A DNA stretch of 64,000 bases from Symsagittifera roscoffensis (Eukaryota > Xenacoelomorpha > Acoela > Convolutidae), in the NCBI RefSeq assembly GCF_963678635.1, contig NC_087065.1, positions 70,418,630 to 70,482,629 of the forward strand, read 5' to 3'. The position numbers were made by a program, and so were the translations under genes. The stretch's first letter is position 1, and each line of letters starts with the position of its first letter. The notes beneath the pieces were generated by a model that had not been told where the DNA came from, did no database searches, and saw nothing but the letters and a program-made list of their open reading frames with translations. Positions 12,799 through 23,900 of the stretch are shown in pieces.

Positions 12799-14819
12799 AA
12801 CCAAGTTTCTTTAGACATTTCAAAAAGGTTCTGAAAAGGTAATTGAATTGAGGCGACTGTTTTTTGACAACAAAAAACTTCCTGGAATTTGTTTTAGATG
12901 GCATGAAAACCTGTTTTCAACTCTCGTTTCTTATTTAATGGCATTGCAGCACATGATAGTGGCGCTTGCATGGTAATTTTTTTTCATCATAAATCAGAAG
13001 GTCAGAAGTATCATAGTAACCGAGGTTACAGTCAGTAGTCCTTTCATCACGTATTCCAGTCAAAATCCTTGGAATTTTCTAGATATGGAAGTGATAATGA
13101 TAAAAGAAGATGACAAGTGTTGAAGTCCTTTTCAATTAAAATCGATACGGGTTACGTTTCTTCAATAAGAACGCGCAACTCGACACGAGAAAACATAATA
13201 TACAAGTGTTACAAATAGAAAATTTCGTCGAAAGTTATTTTTGTCATTTATTGTTCCGAGTACACAAGCGGCGTTCGCAATCTGTATTGCCAGGGAGATT
13301 CTCTGTTTTAAAAAGCTGCCTGCTCTGGGTTCCTCAGTGCATATACTTAGGTTCATACAAAGCTTGCTCAAAAAAAGTTCCGTGCTGGGGCCGGCCGCGT
13401 CCTGAATCTCAAAAGCTAGCGGTTGAAAAAGATATGCATCATCTACAAGATCTTTATACTTGTCACTTTTTCGCTCTTCCGCTTCAGCGGCAGCCGTACC
13501 AGGGTTACAAACAGACACGGCATTAATCCTACAAGGAGCTAAGGAGTCTACTACCGTTACATCCCACAAAAGCTGCTTACCAACAGCCCATGGAACGAGC
13601 GTCAAACCGTCTGGTCTCTTCTGATCGGTCCTGTAGAGGTGTTGTGGTTCTAAAACAGTTCTAAATTTTTTGCTCTCGCATTTTAGCCCCAGCCTAAAAA
13701 ATGCAATCCCCTGCACAGTAATTTTTCTATTATAGGATTCCTAGCCGAGATCCCGCTAAAATTCCGCTCAAGACTTGCGCAATTAGAGCAGCTTTTCGTT
13801 CAAGACGATTGCGCTTAAAACACCAAAGACCGCTCAAATTCTGGCAAAAACTGATCAACCCATTCAAAGCTGCTCAAATGCGAGCAAGAAATTTTATCTT
13901 TAAACAGTGTAATCGTTGCAGGGCGTACTCTTCATAACTAATATTTCAAATGGCTTGATAGTTTACATTTTTCGTGAATATGTGTAGCCAAACAAAGTTT
14001 CATTCTGGTGGCCAGTTAATAAGCAAAATTGTTAAAGCGCAGAATGGCTCCAAGAGCAGCAAAAAGAGAATAATATCAATTTTTCAGTCCCCTAATTATA
14101 ATAATAGTCCATATAACCAATGAAACGAAAATGTAACTAATTGTGATGGTTTTTTGTTAATTCTCTTCTTGTTTTCGTTGTATTCTTGTTTTCTTATACA
14201 TCGATTTTCAGCACTTTTTCTATCTACATTTGGCTGCTCTTTTTCCAACTGTACAGTGAGATCCAGAAAACCATACTCTTTTACAATTTCTGTTTTTTTA
14301 TGTTCAGCATGTTGAAAAAACTGATTGACAGTAGAAAACGAAATATTTGTTACGATTTTCGCTTGAATGGTACTTTGAATTTTTTAAACAGTTTCCTTCT
14401 GAATGAACGTCCTACACCTAAAAACATAAGAACAGGACCCTCCACTACAATCTGAATTTTATAAAATTGCTAAGCGCTGCATAAAATCCTCCATCGTGAT
14501 TGACTGAAAATTCCCAACATTCTCCCTTCCAAACTGCTTCGGGGGGGGGGGGATGTTATTTTGGTCTAACAATTCCGACTTGACTTGCGGATAATTCCAC
14601 ATTCGTCAAAAAATCGAAGTCTCTCAATTTTTTTCGAATCAGTTTGGAGTGTAAGAAAATCTGGAAAAAAATTCGTTTTACAACGATTCAAGAACGAACC
14701 GCATGTGATCTATAATTAAATCAAGAAAGGAGAAGTGAATAATATATAGTAATTTCGTCTAAACTAGTGCAAATTTGTTTTACTATTTCTCGAGAACTGA
14801 ACGGAGAGAGGCGGCCTTA
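12799..14819. promoter_or_regulatory. Shared intergenic / bidirectional promoter region of RICTOR and CSPP1
   Basis: 2.0 kb between divergent start codons. Apart from the retrotransposon remnant (13030-13716) I see no gene. It includes a G run near 14540. No TATA box or CpG island could be placed by eye. Which part is promoter is unknown; only the head-to-head layout is seen. Confidence 0.35.
13030..13716 (-). mobile_element. Non-LTR retrotransposon 3' part with restriction-like endonuclease domain
   Basis: A minus-strand frame of 184 codons (13716-13162) carries KRPDGLTLVPWAVGKQLLWD, VTVVDSLAP, then RAGSFLKQRISLAIQIANAA. I recognise this as the C-terminal region of retrotransposon ORFs found across invertebrate genomes. 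The PDG and LLWDVT motifs fit a PD-(D/E)xK restriction-like endonuclease fold; that is inference. About 130 bases of 3' tail follow, to near 13030. No reverse transcriptase is present upstream, so the copy is 5'-truncated. It sits between the RICTOR and CSPP1 starts. Confidence 0.72.
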
Positions 14820-14909
14820 ATGGCCGATGACTTGGAGGAATTCATCCAAGCTCAAAAAGCTAAATTGGCTCAAGCTCGTAGATCACACGGAATCAAACAA
14901 CCACAACAG
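14820..14909 (+). CDS. CSPP1: CSPP1 exon 1 (start codon)
   Basis: Encodes MADDLEEFIQAQKAKLAQAR and ten further residues. The start is chosen because the first residues match human CSPP1 (MADNLDEFIEEQKARLA). Donor CAG|GTAACT, phase 0. The 5' UTR just upstream is GA-rich (gaacggagagaggcgg). Confidence 0.93.
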
Positions 14910-17900
14910 GTAACTTAATCTTTTCAATCCTTTCCAACGGGTCTAGGATAACATGCCGACGGAACTTCAAGCCGAAGGGACTTCAGGCCGAAATTTAAAC
15001 TTTACAAGCACCTCAAATCACTATTTTTTCATCGGTAAAACGTTGCTTTTCAAAATTGTAGGCAAATTTAGTCCATAACAAGTTTTATTCATGACAGTGA
15101 ATCACTTGGGATTGGCATCCCTTAATAATATCAGCCGGTTTTTGAAATGCATAGCTTATAAATAAATGGTGGGTATTCACAAGTACCAAAATGTTAAATC
15201 AGTCCCATATGTACCAAAATAAAAAATCAATTGCGTTAGTACCAAAAAATATTCAATTGGCCTAAGACTATTAAGCCGACTACTTTAAGCTCTTGGTTTG
15301 CAGTAAAGTTTCGCATAGGCCTGGGCTAAATGGTGCGTATTCATAGGTTCCAAAATGAAAAATCAGTCCCATAGGTTCCAAAATAAAATATCAGTCGCAT
15401 AAGTTCCAAATCTTTTCAATTTGCCAAAAGACTAAATAAGCCGAGTCTCGGTTTAAGGTCGCCGGTGGGCGCGCTACGCGCGCGTCGCCGCTTCGCGGCG
15501 ATAACCGGCTCTAATTTTCGTATAGAGTCCTACCCTCTGTTGGCAAGCTCGCAACACGTTGGCGCGACTGCGGCGGTCACTATTCTGCTGTTTAGTTTTC
15601 TTCTGTTTGAACAGTGGAAAATTAATGTAATAATTCGTTGGCTCACAATTCGACCAATCAGAAATCGAGTTGAATAATTTTGGAACAAATGGGACGATTT
15701 TTCATTTTGGTACAAATGACCGTTGGTACAAATGGGACATCACCAAGAAAATTGCCTTCGGCCATGTTTTTTTCAACTTTCCTTGAAAACGACAATAACT
15801 ACTGGAGAAAGATCATGAAATTGAGAAATTCTTCAAAAAAGTTTTAATGAGAAAAATTTTGGCTTGAAGTCCCTAATTTTACAATTCGGCTTCAAGTCCC
15901 GTCGGTTTGATGTCCGGCACCTCTTTGCAAAATTTTTCTTTTTAAAAGGAATTGAGTTGTATTGGTAGCTCATAAAAACATGCTCATGATTTCAATATTC
16001 TTTGAAGGTTCAGTTCCATCAGAGTGAAAATGCTGGTCTTCGTGAAATTGCGGTTCCTGGGACCAGTCAGAACACTGTTCAACCTATATCATCAGTGAAA
16101 GGTTTGATTTTTTTGAATCATTGCCAGTTCAACATTGTTTAATGGGTTAGAGTTATCTCTGCTTTTTTCTTTCTCTGTCATAGCAATACAGTCAGAATAC
16201 CTTCATCACATATTCCAGTCAAAATCCTAGGAATTGTCTAGACATGGAAGTGATAATGATAAAAAAGGAGATAATTAGAGTGATACGGGTTACGTTTCTT
16301 CAATAAGAGCTCGCTACTCGTCACGAGAATAAAAAAACAACATATTATGTATTCCAAATAAGAAATTTCGTCGAAAGTGGTTTTGTCATTTATTGTGCCG
16401 AGTACGCACGAGGCGTTTGCAATCTGTCATAGGAATTGTTATTTTAGATTACACTGAGAGTGGTGTGAATTTTGGTGACTACGAAAACAAAAAGCGTCTC
16501 TATCAGGAGGAGAGAAAAGCCGAGACGAGGAGCTTCTTAGCTAAAGTATATTAACAGGAGTATATTAACAATAAGTTATTAGCGTGTTGGCAAATAACTG
16601 ATTATTCCTACATAGTGTTCAATGTCTCAAGTGGTTTTTGGTCGAAAATTTGAACAAAAATATGACATTTTGAAATGAGGTTTTTTCTTCTTGTCTGCCA
16701 TGGTACGCTCATCTAAACAACAAGCGATATAATGTGCATTAAGTGCATCAGGTATTTTGGAATTAAATCTTTGCTCAGTCTAATTTTAGTCGATTTCTGA
16801 ATCAATTTGAATCGGCGCCTGCGCGTTGTAAATACAGAAAAGTAGAATGAAGTGTTCAACTTAAATGGGCAAATCTGCAATTAAAAAACTAAATTGCAAA
16901 AATTTTGGTCGCCGGATTTTTTTTGTCGAAATTGATATTTTACTATAGCAAGAGGTTTCCGGAGAAAAAATTACAGCTGTGCAAACTTTTCATTTCTACT
17001 TCGGCGGTAGAATAATAATTTGAAAAATTATTGACGCAACAGATATTGATCACATAAATTGCTTTCTTTCAGGATCGTCAGCGAAAACCAGTAGATCGCA
17101 GCAATATTGCACCTGAGGCGGGCTTACATATCCGGGACACCCAAAGCGACAAAGTAAGCAATTATTTTCTTCTTAATCGGAAGCTTTTCTTTTTCTGGTC
17201 ACCGACTGTTCGTACATGTAAAATTGGTGAAAAAACTTGATCGGTCTTCGGTATATGATAGCAGAGCCGTTCCAGATTATCAGTCACTACAACTACTATT
17301 ACTAATTCGTTTATTGTCCGTTTTCCCACTGTGGCGGGGTCCGGAAAGCGTCTAAGCAATGGTTCAGATGAGGACTTTCTGAATAGCATTCAAGATATTC
17401 AGTGGAGGATACCACGTTTTTCCATGAGGTTCGATCAAATCAGTCTGTGGATTTGAGACCTAAAGTATTCAGGTCTCGTTTAACACAATCGATCCATCGT
17501 TTTTAGGCCTCCCTGCTGGTATTTTCCCTGGGATTGAAACTTGGTCTGTCCATTTCAGCGCATGGTCATTTTCTCTTCGGTGAACATGGCCGTACCAGAA
17601 TTGGCCGGAGACAAGCTCGCTATATATGAAACCTTGTAATTAAGTCAAAATCTTTAGTCAGCAGCAGACGCAATTTGCCGCCATTTCGCCCAGAAAACTG
17701 CTATTTTGGTCGATGATGCACGTATTGCGTCATTTTCAACGGAAATCGTATCATCCCGTTTTGGAGCAAACAAAGCTTGTTTTAAATGGCAAGATAATTT
17801 GTTCACGCGTAAACTAAATTGAAAACGCATGTTAATTCTCCTATAATTGATTCAATGCTTTAACCCGCAATTTATAGTAACTAAATCATCATTAATTCAT

Positions 17901-20900
17901 TTTTCATACGATACAGTCGCTTTCCAGCTATCGCGAAGTATCCATTCTGGTCCGCCTCATAACCTAAGGAAACTAAGCACACTGGTTGAGCCTACTACAG
18001 AAAGTCAAACTCCATCAGCTATGAAGAAGCTTAAACCACCTCAAGGAAACTATCTACTGAGTTCGAAACGGCAAATTTCTCAAGCCAGCGAGCTTTCTAC
18101 TAACCTGAATTGTAATCAAGACGAGTTGAGCGATGAAACAACCGAGCGTGAGCATTGCTTGGCTCAATCCTCAACTGCTGGTCACGAGCTGCCTGACGCT
18201 ATCGCCGATGATGCAGATTATGATCAAGTATTCGATCAATGTCAGAACGCACAGAAGGCTGCTCGCCAAACACTACAAGCCGCAAAGAGAATGATAACCG
18301 CATCAAGTCAGCCTATTAACTCTGTTGCAACTATGCAGATTGAACCTACAAAGTTTTCATCAAGATTGCCGCAGATCAATCTGCCTTGCTTCAGTGGCGA
18401 TTTCACTGCCTGGCTAAGCTTCATTGATTCATTTCGATCAACTGTCCATGACAATGACAAGCTGTCACCTGTTCAGAAATTGATGTATCTCAAGGGTTGC
18501 TTGACGAGCCATGCTTCTAAGCTCATCATGAGCTTGGAGACGACAGAAAGCAACTATGAGGTAGCGCTTCAAATGCTACAGCTGAGATACAAAAACGATC
18601 GAGTCAGCCTTCGAAAGCTTTTGTCACGGATTTACTGCACTTCGAACGGAGAATGTGTCTCAGCTTCGTCAGCTGCACTTAGTCTTCAATGAGACTTCTC
18701 AACGAAAATATGGCGAACAGGAAGAAGTTGAGGATAACTGGTCGGTCGATGAATTACTGTCACAGCAGCTAATATTGGATCCAGAGGAAGTGAGAAATAA
18801 ACTTCAGGACAGTCCGACAGTGGTCACCTCTAAAGACACAATGCAGGGTGGTGGTCTTAATCTCGCAGTGAAAAGGGCCAAACCTAACAACGCAGGACCC
18901 TTCACTAAGCCAACTAAAATAAAGTGGGGTGGGGGATCGAAGGATTAAACGCAACCAATTCAAAAAACTGCCCGAAACAAGAGTGCTGCTACTGCAGCAG
19001 AAGAAAATCAACCATCACCAGCGTGCTCGTCAAGTTCAGCGGTGGTCCCACTATCGACTTCATCGCCTCAAAATAATGCAATCGCAAAACCAAAAGAAAC
19101 ATCACGTCACACATCTCCGGAAACAATCCTGGATACGTTCAATAGTAAAGACTTAACACCAGCGGATTGAAACAGAATGGCTGACCAAGTGTTAGAAAGG
19201 GGAGTACAGCGAGCGGCAGAAGATGTACTAAAACCCAAAGATGCCACGGGAGAAGATGAGGATTCTAACAATCCACCCGGATTCTCCGACGAATCAGAAG
19301 CGGGAGAAACTTCTGTGCGTAGGAGTGGGAGATCAATGTCAGAACGCACAGAAGGCTGCTCGCCAAACTCTACAAGCCGCAAAGAGAATGATAACCGCAT
19401 CAAGTCAGCCTATTAACTCTGTTGCAACTATGCAGATTGAACCTACAAAGATTTCATCAAGATTGCCGCAGATCAATCTGCCTTGCTTCAGTGGCGATTT
19501 CACTGCCTGGCTAAGCTTCATTGATTCATTTCGATCAACTGTCCATGACAATGACAAGCTGTCACCTGTTCAGAAATTGATGTACCTCAAGGGTTGCTTG
19601 ACGAGCCATGCTTCTAAGCTCATCATGCTACAGCTGAGATACAAACACGATCGAGTCATCCTTCGAAAGCTTTTGTTACGGATTTACTGCACTTCGAACG
19701 GATAATGTGTCTCAGCTTCGTCAGCTGCATTCAGTCTTCAATGAGACTTCTCAACGAAAATCTGGCGAACAGGAAGAAGTCGAGGATAACTGGTCGGACG
19801 ATGAATTACTGTCACAGCAGCTAATTTTGGATCCAGAGGAAGCGAGAAATAAATTTCAGGACAGTCCGACAGTGTTCACCTCTAAAGACACAATGCAGGG
19901 TGGTGGTCTTAATCTCGCAGTGAAAAGGGCCAAACCTAACAACGCAGGACCCTTCACTAAGCCAACTAAAATAAAGTGGGGTGGGGGATCGAAGGATAAA
20001 ACGCAACCAATTCAAAAAACTGCCCGAAACAAGAGTGCTGCTACTGCAGCAGAAGAAAATCAACCATCACCAGCGTGCTCGTCAAGTTCAGCGGTGGTCC
20101 CACTATCGACTTCATCGCCTCAAAATAATACAATCGCAAAACCAAAAGAAATATCACGTCACACATCTCCGGAAACAATCCTGGATACGTTCAATAGTAA
20201 AGACTTAACACCAGCGGATTGAAACAGAATGGCTGACCAAGTGTTAGAAAGGGGAGTACAGCGAGCGGCAGAAGATATACTAAAAGCCAAAGATGCCACG
20301 GGAGAAGATGAGGATTCTAACAATCCACCCGGATTCTCCGACGAATCAGAAGAGGGAGAAACTTCTGTGCGTAGGAGTGGGAGATCAATGTCAGAACGCA
20401 CAGAAGGCTGCTCGCCAAACTCTACAAGCCGCAAAGAGAATGATAAACGCATCAAGTCAGCCTATTAACTCTGTTGCAACTATGCAGATTGAATCTACAA
20501 ACATTTCATCAAGATAGCCGCAGATCAATCTGCCTTGCTTCAGTGGCGATTTCACTGCCTGGCTAAGCTTCATTGACTCATTTCGATTAACTGTCCATGA
20601 CAATGACAAGCTGTCACTTGTTCCGAAATTGATGTATCTCAAAGGTTGCTTGACGAGCCATGCTTCTAAGCTCATCATGAGCTTGGAGACGACAGAAAGC
20701 AACTATGAGGTAGCGCTTCAAATGCTACAGCTGAGATACATAAACGATCGAGTCATCCTTCGAAAGCTTTTGTTACGGATTTACTGCACTTCGAACGGAG
20801 AATGTGTCTCAGCTTCGTCAGCTGCACTCAGTCTTCAATGAGACTTCTCAACGAAAATCTGGCGAACAGGAAGAAGTTGAGGATAACTGGTCGGACGATG

Positions 20901-23900
20901 AATTACTGTCACAGCAGCTAATATTGGATCCAGAGGAAGCGAGAAATAAATTTCAGGACAGTCCGACAGTGGTCACCTCTAAAGACACAATGCAGGGCGG
21001 TGGTCTTAATCTCGCAGTGAAAAGGGCCAAACATAACGACGCAGGACCCTTCACTAAGCCAACTAAAATAAAGTGGGGAGGGGGATCGAAGGATAAAACG
21101 CAACCAATTCAAAAACTGCCCGAAACAAGAGTGCTGCTGCTGCAGCAGAAGAAAATCAACCATCACCAGCGTGCTCGTCAAGTTCAGCGGTGGTCCCACT
21201 ATCGACTTCATCGCCTCAAAATAATGCAATCGCAAAACCAAAAGAAACATCACGTCACACATCTCCGGAAACAATCCTGGATACGTTCAATAGTAAAGAC
21301 TTAACACCAGCGGATTGAAACAGAATGGCTGACCAAGTGTTAGAAAGGGGAGTACAGCGAGCGGCAGAAGATGTACTAAAACCCAAAGATGCCACGGGAG
21401 AAGATGAGGATTCTAACAATCCACCCGGATTCTCCGACGAATCAGAAGAGGGAGAAACTTCTGTGCGTAGGAGTGGGAGATCAATGTCAGAACGCACAGA
21501 AGGCTGCTCGCCAAACTCTACAAGCCGCAAAGAGAATGATAACCGCATCAAGTCAGCCTATTAACTCTGTTGCAACTATGCAGATTGAACCTACAAAGAT
21601 TTCATCAAGATTGCCGCAGATCAATCTGCCTTGCTTCAGTGGCGATTTCACTGCCTGGCTAAGCTTCATTGACTCATTTCGATTAACTGTCCATGACAAT
21701 GACAAGCTGTCACTTATTCAGAAATTGATGTATCTCAAAGGTTGCTTGACGAGCCATGCTTCTAAGCTCATCATGAGCTTGGAGACGACAGAAAGCAACT
21801 ATGAGGTAGCGCTTCAAATGCTACAGCTGAGATACAAAAACGATCGAGTCATCCTTCGAAAGCTTTTGTTACGGATTTACTGCACTTCGAACGGAGAATG
21901 TGTCTCAGCTTCGTCAGCTGCACTCAGTCTTCAATGAGACTTCTCAACGAAAATCTGGCGAACAGGAAGAAGTTGAGGATAACTGGTCGGACGATGAATT
22001 ACTGTCACAGCAGCTAATATTGGATCCAGAGGAAGCGAGAAATAAATTTCAGGACAGTCCGACAGTGGTCACCTCTAAAGACACAATGCAGGGCGGTGGT
22101 CTTAATCTCGCAGTGAAAAGGGCCAAACATAACGACGCAGGACCCTTCACTAAGCCAACTAAAATAAAGTGGGGAGGGGGATCGAAGGATAAAACGCAAC
22201 CAATTCAAAAACTGCCCGAAACAAGAGTGCTGCTGCTGCAGCAGAAGAAAATCAACCATCACCAGCGTGCTCGTCAAGTTCAGCGGTGGTCCCACTATCG
22301 ACTTCAACGCCTCAAAATAATACAATCGCAAAACCAAAAGAAATATCACGTCAAACATCTCCGGAAACAATCCTGGATACGTTCAATAGTAAAGACTTAA
22401 CACCAGCGGATTGGAACACAATGGCTGACCAAGTATTAGAAAGGGGAGTACAGCGAGCAGCAGAAGATATACTAAAACCCAAAGATGCCACGGGAGAAGA
22501 TGAGGATTCTAACAATCCACCCGGATTCTCCGACGAATCAGAAGAGGTAGAAACTTCTGTGCGTAGAAAAGGGAGATCGAAGAAAGGACCCAGTAGATAC
22601 GGCGATCCGGTTAAGCATTCAGTAAAACTGATCTCATCACAAAATGATATTTTGGATTTGAACAGGGCCGCATTAGAGGCATATCGAATTAAATTGGCAA
22701 CATTTAAACCCGATGCGAAAAATTCGATTCAAACAAAATTTGGCCTCCTGGAGAAGCATCTTTTTAGAAGGAAATTCGGGAGCGAGGCGTTGGAAATTAA
22801 TCGGTCCTGGAACGCAGAGTGGCGGGTTCCACTACAATTTAATGAAGAACAGAAGGAAAATGAAGAAATACATCAATAGAGACGTGCACAAAAACTTATT
22901 AAACTGAGTATTAAAACTCATATATATTATTAAAATTTTATAATGTAGTATAAAATTTATTGGTCGACCGGGGAATGTGGTACAGCAGCTGCTACTGCAT
23001 TTGCAGTAACCGTACTATAGCCTTGGTCTCATTGTTCATATTGTTATCTACAACTATATTATTGTTATTAATTGTTCACGGTCAAATCATGTGTGACCTC
23101 TGTTTGATTTAAGAAGAGATTCAGTTCTCTCTGCTTTAGCCATAGCGTACAGTTAGCTACAGATCTAAAGCTAAATAAAAAGATGGTTTCGATATTAAAT
23201 TAAACTCTTTGGAAACCAATATTGTTTTCACTATCAAAACCAACGAGGTTCTATTCGGTATCACACTACCAAAACTCTTGTGAACACTTTTTCAGGTTTA
23301 CTGTTAAACAATTGAAATCAATCCAGTATTCTACCCGTTGTGTTCCTTTTTCGAATATAAATGTTCTCACTTAGCTTGAAAAACAATGTCGTATCATCCG
23401 CGTATAAAAATGTTTTTTTTTACTAACTTAAAGGAGATCTTTTGCGATGATGAAAAACAGTAACGGCTCTAGTTCTGATCCTTGCCGGACACCACAGTTC
23501 AAAAACTGCTTTTGAGATATTTCATTATCAATAGCAACAAAATGCTTACGGTTTGTTAAATAGCTTTCGAGAAGTTTCCTAGTGTTTTCGCCTTATTTCA
23601 TATTTTTCCCTTTTGAGAATGAGCATTTTATGGTTTATTGTGTCAAATGCCTTCCTGAAGTCGATAAAAAATGTTTCACCAAAAAGACGTTCATCAAAAA
23701 TTAAAAGAATGAATTCGGTAAATTCTACTAGTGCATCACTGCAACACTTTCTAGGCTGAAAACCGTATTGTTCCTGTCGAAATATACTATTTTCTTAAAG
23801 AAAATGAAAAGGCTACTCAAAATTTTTTGTCAAAAACCTTGCTTATAAAACTTAGTAAGCCTATTAAGCAACTGACTATTACCATCTTTATAAAGTGGCA

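Noticed and set aside
14186-14455. 89-codon plus-strand frame upstream of CSPP1.
   Set aside because: Composition is that of AT-rich noncoding DNA and it ends before the CSPP1 leader; no motif.
18769-21551. Several repeated minus-strand frames in the gag array.
   Set aside because: They recur only because the DNA unit repeats; the plus strand carries the recognisable gag domain.
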